NCBI GenBank assembly: GCA_964011275.1
Contig: CAXGOB010000017.1
Span: 1 to 64,000, forward strand
Origin: UBA7328 sp002471345
GTDB taxonomy: Bacteria > Bacteroidota > Bacteroidia > Chitinophagales > Saprospiraceae
Direction: 5' to 3'
Length of the DNA stretch: 64,000 bases
In this document: piece after piece, positions 52,721 to 61,592 of the stretch
Position numbering within the stretch: the first letter of the stretch is position 1
How the letters are laid out: each line of letters begins with the position of its first letter
Made by a program: the position numbers and the translations under genes
The notes under the pieces: model-generated
The model's database searches: none
What the model saw: the letters and a program-made list of their open reading frames with translations, nothing else
Told to the model about the DNA's origin: nothing

Positions 52721-52954
52721 TCATTGTCTCATATTCACAGTCAAGTTGCCTCCCAATGCTTTAATCACTTTACGGATAGTTTCAAATTGAGGTTTTGAAC
52801 CTTTGGATAGAGCCTTATACAAACTTGGTCTGCTCATACCTGTTTCGTTGGCAATTTTTGACATTCCTTTTGCTTTTGCTATATGACCGATTACACCAAT
52901 TAAATCTTCAGTATTGCCTTCCTCTAATGCATTGTTAAGAAACTCTTCAATCAT
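52721..52954 (-). CDS. Antitoxin of the HI1420/HigA-like addiction-module family, N-terminally shortened
   Basis: A 77-residue helix-turn-helix protein: FLNNALEEGN, GHIAKAKGMSKIANETGMSR and SLYKALSKGSKPQFETIRKV are the family blocks. The normal N-terminus is still readable upstream in the same frame (ATG 53008, STVKVSIFDIAE) but is cut off by TAA at 52967-52969. A lost TTT in an original TAT-TTA would create exactly that stop. A remnant of the partner toxin is just upstream (53017-53076). So this is half of a decayed toxin-antitoxin pair; the shortened protein may still be made from ATG 52954. Confidence 0.8.
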   Translation of the reverse strand: MIEEFLNNALEEGNTEDLIGVIGHIAKAKGMSKIANETGMSRPSLYKALSKGSKPQFETIRKVIKALGGNLTVNMRQ

Positions 52955-53016
52955 CTTATCATTATCTTACTCAGCGATGTCAAATATTGAAACTTTTACT
53001 GTAGACATATTTATTC

Positions 53017-53076
53017 TTACGATTTATACGCTTTTAAAATCTTTTGAGCTCTTTTAATATCCCTCGACTGACTCAT
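53017..53076 (-). pseudogene. C-terminal remnant of the partner toxin
   Basis: Nineteen codons read SQSRDIKRAQKILKAYKS after an ATG and end in TAA 9 bases before the old antitoxin start. This matches the look of the C-terminus of phage-derived RelE/HigB-like toxins that precede this antitoxin family. The rest of the toxin is missing. Confidence 0.6.
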
Positions 53077-53097
53077 GTATGACTATTCCAACCCATT

Positions 53098-53195
53098 ATT
53101 GTGGTGCAAAAATTATTTCTATCACATTTCATCAAAAATTTTCATGCTAAAGAACCTTTGCTTTAAAATATAAAGTAATAATTTCGCACCACAAT
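53098..53195. promoter_or_regulatory. Paired dyad ATTGTGGTGC / GCACCACAAT at the HxlR start
   Basis: ATTGTGGTGC (53098-53107) and GCACCACAAT (53186-53195) are perfect 10-bp inverted copies; the second covers the first bases of the regulator gene. This would suit autoregulation by a dimeric HxlR protein with looping or side-by-side binding. Basis: seen repeat, inferred role. Confidence 0.55.
53157..53186 (+). promoter_or_regulatory. Bacteroidota-type promoter of the HxlR gene
   Basis: TTTG (53157-53160) and TAATTTCG (53179-53186) match the -33 TTTG and -7 TAnnTTTG elements with one mismatch and an 18-base spacer. The predicted start of transcription would be almost at the ATG (53194), implying a leaderless mRNA. 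Confidence 0.45.
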
Positions 53196-53634
53196 GAAAA
53201 AGAAATTTAGATCATCCTGTATGATTGCTTCAGCTCTTGATTTAATAGGAGACAAATGGTCACTACTCATTGTCAGAGATATGTTAATGCATCAGAAGAA
53301 AATTTTTAAAGACTTTGTTTCTTCGGACGAAAATGTCGCCACTAACCTTTTATCATCAAGATTAAAACATTTAGAATCGCTAAACATCATTAGCAAAAGA
53401 AAGCTGGATACCAACAAAAAGGAGAACATTTATCTGCTTACTGAGAAAGGATTAGACTTGGCTCCATTGATTGTAGAACTTGCCATATGGAGTGACAAAT
53501 ATGTAAGAGAGTACAATAATGGAATGAACCCCTTTGTAATAGGAGAGACCAATAAAATGACAGTGGTTGAAAATGCACAAAACGATTACAAAGAGTTTGC
53601 CCGAAGATTTGATGATAATATCGCTACAAACTAA
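53194..53634 (+). CDS. HxlR family winged-helix regulator
   Basis: A 146-residue regulator of the HxlR type. The family core is clear: CMIASALDLIGDKWSLLIVRDM (9-30), FKDFVSSDENVATNLLSSRLKHLE (helix-turn-helix, about 39-62), and YLLTEKGLDLAPLIVELAIWSDKYV (wing and dimer helix). HxlR proteins often respond to aldehydes or redox signals. It is followed by three plus-strand esterase genes and may control them; a perfect dyad overlaps its own start codon. Confidence 0.92.
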   Translation: MKKKFRSSCMIASALDLIGDKWSLLIVRDMLMHQKKIFKDFVSSDENVATNLLSSRLKHLESLNIISKRKLDTNKKENIYLLTEKGLDLAPLIVELAIWSDKYVREYNNGMNPFVIGETNKMTVVENAQNDYKEFARRFDDNIATN

Positions 53635-53709
53635 GAAAGCAAGCTAGCTTATACCCCAAGTAGAAAGACCAATAAGAGGACAAAGAGTATTAAACTTTAA
53701 GAGAGAAGT

Positions 53710-54750
53710 ATGCATAGAATAACTTATCTAATCATTTTTACAATCTTATTATTTACAGCTTGTAATGATGATGAGGTCAGCATAACAGACAATGATTTCC
53801 CCATAGTTCAGGCCGAATCTACTTACTCAGTCCTAAAAGATGAAGACATAAGCTATGCAGATGGGCTTAGCCATAATAACTCTAGTACGATGGCTTTTGC
53901 GAAATCGCAATTATTAGATGTTTATTATCCCGAAAGTGACCTGACGAATAGACCTGTTTTTATGTTTATTCATGGAGGTGGATTTACGGGAGGTATAAAA
54001 CATAAACCTGAAATCGTGGAAATGGCCAATTACTTTGCTGCAAGAGGATGGGTTTTTGTTTCTATAGATTATAGGACAACAGAGGAATTGGGTGAGATAA
54101 ATGGAATGTCGCAAGAAGAAGTATTGTCATTTTATAAAGGAATTGCACCTCAAGAATGGATTGAGAATGCTCTTCAAGGAGCAGGAAGTACTAAACAGCT
54201 TCAGCAGAGCATAGCCATGTATGCCGCCCAAAGAGATTCTAAAGCTGCACTTCGTTGGATTGTAGCTAACTCGGATACCTATAACATTAACACAGATTAT
54301 ATTACAGTAGGAGGAGCCTCAGCAGGAGCAATTACGACGATTGCACTAGGCATTTCAAATGAGGAAGACTTTAGAGATGAAATTTCTATGACGGACGACC
54401 CTACTCTATCTACCACAAATCTAAACGAAACATATGACGTGAAAAGCATGGTCTATTTCTGGGGCTCTAACATAAAATTGGACGTGTTTGAAGGGGTCTA
54501 TGATTTGGATAGATATGATAGCAATGACCCTGAGTTATTCATGGCTCATGGCTCTGAAAATGATCCTGTCACACCATATGAGGAAGCCCTAGAATTACAG
54601 GGTATTTATGGTTCTTTAGGTATACACAGTGAGTTGGCCACTTTGGATGGCTTTGGATATGGTGCCTGGCATGCAACAGTGAATGGAAAGGGCCTATTCG
54701 AATTGTCATTTGACTTTCTCGTTGAAAGACAGAATCTCTATGTAGAATGA
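53710..54750 (+). CDS. Secreted alpha/beta hydrolase (esterase), lipoprotein
   Basis: A 346-residue lipoprotein (LLFTAC lipobox, Cys about 18) with an esterase fold. FIHGGGFTGG (about 91-100) is the oxyanion motif and GGASAGA holds the nucleophile Ser204; GAWHA near the C-terminus supplies the His. It resembles feruloyl/carboxyl esterases of the HGGG class. It is nearly a single-domain version of the repeated hydrolase units in the 1491-residue protein at 56086, especially its second hydrolase copy (shared ITYAEGL/ISYADGL, SRGWVF, EEDFRDEI, DDPTLSTTNLNETY). It is the first of three consecutive esterase genes. Confidence 0.88.
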   Translation: MHRITYLIIFTILLFTACNDDEVSITDNDFPIVQAESTYSVLKDEDISYADGLSHNNSSTMAFAKSQLLDVYYPESDLTNRPVFMFIHGGGFTGGIKHKPEIVEMANYFAARGWVFVSIDYRTTEELGEINGMSQEEVLSFYKGIAPQEWIENALQGAGSTKQLQQSIAMYAAQRDSKAALRWIVANSDTYNINTDYITVGGASAGAITTIALGISNEEDFRDEISMTDDPTLSTTNLNETYDVKSMVYFWGSNIKLDVFEGVYDLDRYDSNDPELFMAHGSENDPVTPYEEALELQGIYGSLGIHSELATLDGFGYGAWHATVNGKGLFELSFDFLVERQNLYVE

Positions 54751-54840
54751 AATAATAACACACTAATATTTGTAATTGGATAGCAGAATTAAACTTTCAG
54801 TAACTATCAGAGTCTAATGATTGATTTGATATAATATAAC

Positions 54841-56043
54841 ATGCATAGATATACGCTCCTATTTCTAGTAGTTCTAACAATCTCAATTTCTTGCTCAAAA
54901 GATGATAGCTCTATTGAGCCGACTCAGGATACTATAGACCACAGTTGGGCACCTTTGGTCAGAACTACTGCAGACATTAGCCTTGATGAGGAAGACACTT
55001 TAACTTTTCAGTCAAGCTCAGTGGAATTAGATTTTTATCGGAACACAGCATACGATTGTGGTTTTACGGGTAACTATACCTTCCTCGTAGTAGAGCCTAT
55101 AAGTAACCCTGGAGCTGAAGCACCACTTTGGGTCTTTCTTCATGGCGGAGGCTATGGATATTTTGATGCAGACCAACAATACAACATAGGAGTACGACCG
55201 ACTGATCGAGCTCCTAGAAATCCCAATCAACATAACACTGAAAAGACAATAGAAGATCTAAGGGATGGTCAACTTCTATTAAGAACTATGAACAATATTG
55301 GGACAATTAAAAATAGTTCAATAACAAGAAGGATCATGGAAGGTTATCGGGTTTTGATCGTTTCTATGTGTGATCATGATCTTCATTCTGGAATGGGAAC
55401 TCCCTATCTCAACAATCCAAATGGTGGAGAAGTGAATGGCCTGCAAGCCAATATGGCTGCGATTGATTATACAGTAGCCAACTATCCTACAACCCATGTA
55501 TTTGCTCATGGTACCAGTGCAGGATCTATAGGTGCTTTTACTTTGGCATATGCTTATAACCTCGAAGGAACTAGATTGAATGGTATTATAATGGATTCTC
55601 ATTTGGCTTCATTTAGAACAGAAACTTTAATAGAATCTTTGGTTGGTGAGACTGGCTTTGTTTTTCCATCAGATTTTGACATTCGAGAAGGATCTAAAAA
55701 AGTCGGTTGGATAACTGATACTGCTAGATTTTTAGGAATTGAACATGCAATCGAGAATGGATACGATATCCCCTCATTAGACATTTATGGAAATTTGGAT
55801 CCAGGATGCGGCGGTGGATTAGCTCGTATTGATGAGGCCAATGAGGCAGGATTAGATAACTGTGATTGGGTACATAATGGCATTAGAGAAGTGGTGGGGG
55901 CACAAGCCAACAGTGTACATCAAGTACGTAGAGCCACAGGATTTGGCCATGTGCCAACACATGAAGATGGGGCAGCAAGTGACTTTGTCGATGAATTCAT
56001 AAATGAAATTTTAGCATCAAACCCACCACACCCATTTAATTAA
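54841..56043 (+). CDS. Secreted alpha/beta hydrolase-like lipoprotein
   Basis: A 400-residue lipoprotein (SISCSKDD lipobox, Cys about 19) with an esterase-like fold: WVFLHGGGYGY (about 98-108), nucleophile Ser226 in HGTSAGS, and a possible His in GFGHVPTHED near the end. A cysteine-rich stretch (GCGGGLARIDEANEAGLDNC) may form a disulfide. It is more distant from the esterases on either side than they are from one another. 90 bases separate it from the preceding gene. Confidence 0.82.
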   Translation: MHRYTLLFLVVLTISISCSKDDSSIEPTQDTIDHSWAPLVRTTADISLDEEDTLTFQSSSVELDFYRNTAYDCGFTGNYTFLVVEPISNPGAEAPLWVFLHGGGYGYFDADQQYNIGVRPTDRAPRNPNQHNTEKTIEDLRDGQLLLRTMNNIGTIKNSSITRRIMEGYRVLIVSMCDHDLHSGMGTPYLNNPNGGEVNGLQANMAAIDYTVANYPTTHVFAHGTSAGSIGAFTLAYAYNLEGTRLNGIIMDSHLASFRTETLIESLVGETGFVFPSDFDIREGSKKVGWITDTARFLGIEHAIENGYDIPSLDIYGNLDPGCGGGLARIDEANEAGLDNCDWVHNGIREVVGAQANSVHQVRRATGFGHVPTHEDGAASDFVDEFINEILASNPPHPFN

Positions 56044-56085
56044 AGCAAGATTAGTAAGGCATTCTTTAGAGTATAAATAGTAAAA

Positions 56086-59000
56086 ATGAATAGAAGTAGA
56101 ATCAAAATGATTTTTAAAATAGCAAGCCTGATATTTTTAACCTCAATAAGCTCTCTTGCTCAAACAGAAGACTGTGCACCAGAAGATACACAGGGCTATA
56201 ACATGCTACTTATAGGCAATAGTTTTTTCAGACCATATGCCGAAAAACTCAACGATATGGCTTCTGTTGCTGGATTCGAAAATCATAACGGTCATACTGT
56301 TTTTAGAGGAGGAGATAATGGAAGAGCAATCAATTTTTGGAATGATTCAGCGAGCAGAGAACACCAAGAAATCAAAGCAACCCTCGATCAAGGGAATATT
56401 GACATTTTCGGAATGACTGCAGGGCATGAGCCTGAAGATCGCACCGAAGGACATCGTGCATGGATAAATTATGCATTACAAAACAATCCTGACATTACTA
56501 TTTTCATAGCGATACCGCAAATAGATTTTCCAGCAGATTGGGACCAAAGAGCCGCAGAATTTGGATTTGAAACCATACAAGAATTATACGACTTTTTTGT
56601 GAACGATCTTGTTCACAACGAGATGGTTGATCAGTTGCGTATTGAATTTCCTTCTACAAAGATTTTCACGATTCCTACAGGATGGGCATCGGTAAATTTG
56701 GATCGAATGAATATGGATGGCGAATTATTGGATAACATTTCAAGGTTTGGCCCACAAGCCACTTCAATTTTTACGGATACTAAAGGGCATCAGGGGGATA
56801 TCGTTAGAGAAACTGGTGGACTCGTATGGCTAAAAAGCATTTACGGTGTGGATCTCAATACCTTTGACTATGAGACTGGTTTTAATACAGACCTACCTCA
56901 AGTGGCTGAAGACATAGTGAAGAACCACGATTCCGATTATAGCCTTTGTTTTTCACAATCTGATAGTGAGCCGAATGACTTGGGCACACCAAATGTTAAA
57001 TGCGAAAGCACATACGATGTCATTATAGAAGAAGACATCACTTACGCTGAAGGGCTGAGCCATGATGGTACTAGTCCTACGACATCTGCGATCCCATTAA
57101 AACTAGATATCTATAGGCCAGATAATGATTCAGAGAATAGACCTGTCTATATGTTTGTCCATGGGGGAGCTTTCAGTGGTGGATCAAAAAAACAAGAAGC
57201 GATAGTTGATCAAGCTCATTATTTTGCTTCGAGAGGTTGGGTTTTCATTTCGATTGATTACAGATTGACAGGAGATTTAGGGTCCATATTTACTGGTATT
57301 GTTCCCCAAGAATGGTTAGACGTTGTAAGTCAAACTAGTCAAGCTAGACAAGGTGTTGCCATGTATATGGCACAGCGAGATTCAAAAGCTGCCATGCGAT
57401 GGATAGTCGCTAATGCCGACAATTATAATATCAATACCGATTATATAACAGTCGGTGGTGGATCAGCAGGAGCGGTTACTGCACTGACCTTAGGCATATC
57501 CAATCAAGAAGATTTCAGAGATGAAATCAGCCTTACAGATGATCCTACTTTAGCTACTACTAATCTTGATCAAACGTATGAGATAAAAAGTATCGTAGAC
57601 CATTGGGGATCAAATAATGCTCTAGAAGTATATGGATTCATATACGGCACAAATCGTTTTGATAGTAATGATCCTCCTTTATTCATAGCTCATGGTACTG
57701 AAGATCCTACCGTCCTTTTCAGTGAGGCAGAGGAATTGGTACACCTTTATGATTCTACTGGAGCACATGTAGAACTCAATACTCTTGTAGGTAGAGGTCA
57801 CGGGCCATGGGGTGCGACTTTGAATGGAAAGAGTTTGTCTGACCTATCTTTTGAGTTTCTAGTAGAACAGCAAGGGTTAAATGTGGATGATTGTGGCATT
57901 CAAATAGACCAAGACGGTGATGGTTTTTCAGCTGAAAATGATTGTGATGATAACAATCCTAATATCAATCCAGATGCAAAAGAAATACCTAACAATGGTA
58001 TAGATGAAAATTGCGATGGAATGGACATGACTACATCCACTGAGGAAATTCCAAATATAAAATGCGAAAGCACATACTCAGTCATCGTAGAATCGGACAT
58101 CACCTATGCAGAAGGGCTTGCTAATAATGTTTCTAACTCTACTACATCTGCGATTCCATTAAAACTAGATTTATATGTGCCAGATAACGATTCTGAAAAC
58201 AGACCTGTTTTCATGTTTATTCATGGAGGAGGATTTACAGGTGGTACCAAAACTAATCCAGATTTTATAAGAATGGGGAACTACTTTGCCTCCAGAGGAT
58301 GGGTTTTTGCCTCCGTGGATTATAGAACCACAGAAGAATTAGAAGGATCCAATTTTACTGGTATTGCTCCACAAGAATGGATCGATTTCACTCTTCAAAA
58401 TGCATCAACTCCTGATGACGCTAAAAGGAGCATTGCCATGTATGCCGCCCAAAGAGATAACAAAGCTGCCCTCCGCTGGATCATGGCCAATGCAAGTAAT
58501 TATAAAATTAACAAGGACTTTATCACCGTAGGTGGTGCTTCAGCCGGAGCTATAACTACTATTGCATTAGGGATTTCTAATCAAGAAGACTTTAGAGACG
58601 AAATTCCACTCTCTGAAGACCCTACACTTTCTACTACAAATCTTAATGAGACCTATGAAGTGAAAAGTTTGATCGACTTCTGGGGGAGCAATGTAAAATT
58701 GGAACTCTTTGAAAATGTTTACGGACTTAACCGATTTGATAATAGTGACCCTCCTTTATTTATTGCCCACGGTACTGAAGATCCGGCTGTTCTTTTCAGT
58801 GAGGCTGAAGAATTGGTTCATCTTTATGAATCTACAGGAGCACATGTAGAGTTAACTACCCTTGAAGGTCGAGGCCATGGGCCATGGGACGCTATAGTGA
58901 ATGGGAAGAGTTTGTTTGACTTATCTTTTGACTTTTTAGTGGAGCAGCAGGGATTGATTTTGGATAATGATTGTGAAGGAGAGAATGAAAATCCTACTAA

Positions 59001-60561
59001 TTTCTGTACAACAGATAATCGGTTCACTGAAGTAGAATATTTTTCTGAAGATGACATAGATAGTCAATTGGATATGGTCTATGCTACGGATGTCATTGAT
59101 TGGGAAGGTAACTCTCAGGATTTGGCAATGGATGTTTATTATCCATCCTCGTCTGTTGACAACTTAGAAAAAAGACCTTTTGTATTATTGATTCATGGTG
59201 GCGGATTTCAAAGTGGAAGTAAAGAAGCAAATAGTAAACAGTGTGAAGAATTTGCTCAAAGAGGCTTCGTGGCCGCTACTCTACAATACAGGTTGGGTTG
59301 GGATAGAGCTAGTTCGATTGATCAAGTGTATGCCACATATCGTGCTCATCAGGATGCTCATGCGGCTATGAGGTTTGTATCTGAAAATGCAGACATGCTC
59401 AGTATTGATACAGATGCGATGTTTATTGGTGGAGGAAGTGCAGGAGCTATTACAGCAATGAATGTCATATACGTTGACGAAGGAGAATGGAACTCAGAAT
59501 TCCCTCAAATAGTTACAGAACTTGGACCATTGACCACATCAGGGAATAATCTGACCAATACTTTCAGTTTGAAAGGAGTATTTAATAATTGGGGAAGCAT
59601 TAGAGGGGCAGCGATACAAGTAGAGGAGATGGTGCCTAGTATTGCCTTTCATGGTGCTCTTGATAACACAGTTCGGATCGACATTACACCTCAAGGTTCT
59701 TATGGCTCAGGTGCTATACATGATTTGTTATTGGCCAATGGAGTTTGTTCTGAAATTACTGTGGATCCACAAGGAGGACATGCTATATATTTAGATCAGA
59801 CTGGCACAGAATTTCGGGTAGCAAGAGCCAGCTGTTTTTTCAAGAGTGTATTATGTGATGACTGTGATTCTTTTTATACAGAGGAACAAGTGTTTGCTGA
59901 TTGCAGTGTTAGTACTAGTGTGGACAATGACGGCGACGGATTCTTAGCAGAAGATGATTGTGATGATAACAACCCTAACATTAACCCTAGTCAAACTGAA
60001 GAACCATATAATGGACTAGATGATGATTGCAATTCTTCAACATTGGATGATGACTTAGATCAAGATGGATTTGATTTAGCAGAGGACTGCGATGATACAA
60101 ATGCACTTATCAATTCCGCTCAAACTGAAATAGCTTACAATGGTATTGACGATGATTGTGATCCACTGACATTGGATGACGATCTAGATCAAGACGGATT
60201 TGTATTAGCCGACGATTGTGATGATAACAATCCTAACATTAATCCTGATGCTGAAGAAATTCCCAATAATGGCATTGATGAAAATTGTGATGGAATGGAT
60301 TTGACTTCATCCATTCATGAAATCTCAAATACTATTGTCAACATTTTTCCTAATCCAGCGAGTTCTGTAATCAATATCGATGTAGAAGGGAGGCTCGATT
60401 TTAAAGCAACGTTATATGGCTTAAATGGAAAAAGGGTAGATACCGTAGTAAATAATTCTCAGTTTAATATAGCTTCGCAATCATCAGGTGTTTATATTTT
60501 GGAATTGCAAGATCGTAAATCAGGGCAGAGAGTAGTGGAAAGGGTAGTGGTAGAGAGGTAA
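56086..60561 (+). CDS. Giant secreted multi-esterase with MopE-type repeats and T9SS sorting domain
   Basis: A 1491-residue protein. Order: signal peptide (1-25); an SGNH-like domain (about 30-300, MLLIGNSFFRP); hydrolase unit A (about 304-600, FVHGGAFSGG, Ser460 in GGGSAGA); a MopE-type calcium/metal-binding repeat (about 605-647, DQDGDGFSAENDCDDNNP); hydrolase unit B (about 655-960, HGGGFTGG, Ser819 in GGASAGA); a more divergent unit C (about 972-1280, HGGGFQSG, Ser1118 in GGGSAGA); three more MopE-type repeats (about 1278-1405); and a type IX secretion sorting domain (about 1411-1491, IFPNPASSVINI). Units A and B and the separate gene at 53710 are close relatives, showing recent duplication. 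All units keep the nucleophile, so all may be active. It is probably exported and attached to or released from the cell surface to de-esterify polymers. Confidence 0.92.
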   Translation: MNRSRIKMIFKIASLIFLTSISSLAQTEDCAPEDTQGYNMLLIGNSFFRPYAEKLNDMASVAGFENHNGHTVFRGGDNGRAINFWNDSASREHQEIKATLDQGNIDIFGMTAGHEPEDRTEGHRAWINYALQNNPDITIFIAIPQIDFPADWDQRAAEFGFETIQELYDFFVNDLVHNEMVDQLRIEFPSTKIFTIPTGWASVNLDRMNMDGELLDNISRFGPQATSIFTDTKGHQGDIVRETGGLVWLKSIYGVDLNTFDYETGFNTDLPQVAEDIVKNHDSDYSLCFSQSDSEPNDLGTPNVKCESTYDVIIEEDITYAEGLSHDGTSPTTSAIPLKLDIYRPDNDSENRPVYMFVHGGAFSGGSKKQEAIVDQAHYFASRGWVFISIDYRLTGDLGSIFTGIVPQEWLDVVSQTSQARQGVAMYMAQRDSKAAMRWIVANADNYNINTDYITVGGGSAGAVTALTLGISNQEDFRDEISLTDDPTLATTNLDQTYEIKSIVDHWGSNNALEVYGFIYGTNRFDSNDPPLFIAHGTEDPTVLFSEAEELVHLYDSTGAHVELNTLVGRGHGPWGATLNGKSLSDLSFEFLVEQQGLNVDDCGIQIDQDGDGFSAENDCDDNNPNINPDAKEIPNNGIDENCDGMDMTTSTEEIPNIKCESTYSVIVESDITYAEGLANNVSNSTTSAIPLKLDLYVPDNDSENRPVFMFIHGGGFTGGTKTNPDFIRMGNYFASRGWVFASVDYRTTEELEGSNFTGIAPQEWIDFTLQNASTPDDAKRSIAMYAAQRDNKAALRWIMANASNYKINKDFITVGGASAGAITTIALGISNQEDFRDEIPLSEDPTLSTTNLNETYEVKSLIDFWGSNVKLELFENVYGLNRFDNSDPPLFIAHGTEDPAVLFSEAEELVHLYESTGAHVELTTLEGRGHGPWDAIVNGKSLFDLSFDFLVEQQGLILDNDCEGENENPTNFCTTDNRFTEVEYFSEDDIDSQLDMVYATDVIDWEGNSQDLAMDVYYPSSSVDNLEKRPFVLLIHGGGFQSGSKEANSKQCEEFAQRGFVAATLQYRLGWDRASSIDQVYATYRAHQDAHAAMRFVSENADMLSIDTDAMFIGGGSAGAITAMNVIYVDEGEWNSEFPQIVTELGPLTTSGNNLTNTFSLKGVFNNWGSIRGAAIQVEEMVPSIAFHGALDNTVRIDITPQGSYGSGAIHDLLLANGVCSEITVDPQGGHAIYLDQTGTEFRVARASCFFKSVLCDDCDSFYTEEQVFADCSVSTSVDNDGDGFLAEDDCDDNNPNINPSQTEEPYNGLDDDCNSSTLDDDLDQDGFDLAEDCDDTNALINSAQTEIAYNGIDDDCDPLTLDDDLDQDGFVLADDCDDNNPNINPDAEEIPNNGIDENCDGMDLTSSIHEISNTIVNIFPNPASSVINIDVEGRLDFKATLYGLNGKRVDTVVNNSQFNIASQSSGVYILELQDRKSGQRVVERVVVER

Positions 60562-60609
60562 TTTGAAATATAGGATTATTGACATTACTAGAATTGAATG
60601 CATTCGAAT

Positions 60610-60906
60610 TCAATTTCTAAGTTTAGTTTGCAGGTCCATTCTTTCATGTAAAATTCTTATCACATAGCATATATCTGAATCAAATCTGTAGAAAATCAGA
60701 TGTCGGTTAATTTTGTGCTTTCTGTATCCTCTTTTCGTATGAATGTATGCGGAGCCAATTTCTGGATTCTTTTTAATATTGGTAAAACCTGCAAACAATT
60801 CATCCTGATACTTGTATGCTTGAGCAATTCCCCAAGTTTCGAATGTATATTCGAAAATTTGTTCTAAGTCTTTTACGGCTTCGGGTAATAGCTTAAGTTT
60901 AAGCAT
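60610..60906 (-). CDS. parE: ParE-type toxin (RelE/ParE superfamily)
   Basis: A 98-residue toxin. LKLLPEAVKDLEQIFEYT (residues 3-20), GYRKHKINRHLIFYR and YVIRILHERMD are the ParE/RelE signature. ParE proteins inhibit gyrase, others of the fold cleave mRNA; sequence alone does not separate these. I chose ATG 60906, which overlaps the antitoxin's end by 8 bases; the frame stays open to 60972 but that leader is the antitoxin's coding region in another phase. It is convergent with the giant esterase gene. Confidence 0.88.
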   Translation of the reverse strand: MLKLKLLPEAVKDLEQIFEYTFETWGIAQAYKYQDELFAGFTNIKKNPEIGSAYIHTKRGYRKHKINRHLIFYRFDSDICYVIRILHERMDLQTKLRN

Positions 60907-61150
60907 TTTCTGACAATTTGGACCGCATCTTTTCTTTAAACTTTTCGTTGTCAAAACTAACCGGTTCGCCACTCATCTCACCAACAATCAATGCCTTATT
61001 TATTGCTTCAATCTTTTGTTTCTCAACTTCCAAGAGCCGCAATCCATTTCTAATTACCTCACTAGCAGAAGAATATCTTCCTGATTTAATTTCTTCTTTG
61101 ATGAATTGATCAAAATGTTCACCTAATATTATTGATGTGTTTTTTGCCAT
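60899..61150 (-). CDS. parD: ParD-type antitoxin (ribbon-helix-helix)
   Basis: An 83-residue antitoxin. The N-terminal ribbon-helix-helix (NTSIILGEHFDQFIKEEIKSG, YSSASEVIRNGLRLLE) should bind DNA and the acidic C-terminus would hold the toxin. It is upstream of, and overlaps by 8 bases, the ParE gene. This antitoxin-first order is typical of parDE. It is the third toxin-antitoxin locus in the window and one of two intact ones. Confidence 0.88.
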   Translation of the reverse strand: MAKNTSIILGEHFDQFIKEEIKSGRYSSASEVIRNGLRLLEVEKQKIEAINKALIVGEMSGEPVSFDNEKFKEKMRSKLSENA

Positions 61151-61592
61151 TTCTTCTTTTATTCAAATATACCATATTCTGGTATTTCATTGCTCAGAAA
61201 ATATGTGAATTATAGATGGTTGATCAATATTGATAGGCTTCTTGGATCAATTACTAGAAAGGATAAGACTGAAAAGGAGACTGAATCAAGCCTCTAAGAC
61301 TCTTACCTCATTTACTATACAGCCGCACCACCTGTGGAATTTTGTTTAGCTTGTATTTGAGAAACATCTACCACTTCTGCTAATTTAGCCGCAACATCTT
61401 TCATAGATTATTCAATTGTACTTAAGACACTTCCTGGTTCGAATAAAAGACTAACTTCTCTTAGTTTTTCGAAAGTGAAATGTTTAACTACAGAGTTAGT
61501 TTTACAGGAGCTAGTAAAAGATAGAAAATCAAAGTAGTTTAAGAGATAATTCCGCCACATCAGTCTGTATCAAGCTCAAATATATTTCGTTC
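61151..61592. other. Intergenic stretch, no confident gene
   Basis: It holds the promoter of parDE at its left edge. A 29-codon minus-strand frame (61315-61404, MKDVAAKLAEVVDVSQIQ onward) has a plausible composition but stops closely upstream and matches no family I know, so I do not call it. Confidence 0.35.

Noticed and set aside
60591..60617. AATTGAAT hairpin between the giant esterase and parE as a bidirectional terminator
   Set aside because: The stem is AT-only and overlaps coding sequence; no T tract follows.
61315..61404. 29-codon frame in the gap upstream of parDE
   Set aside because: No recognised homology, a stop codon just upstream, and too short to call.
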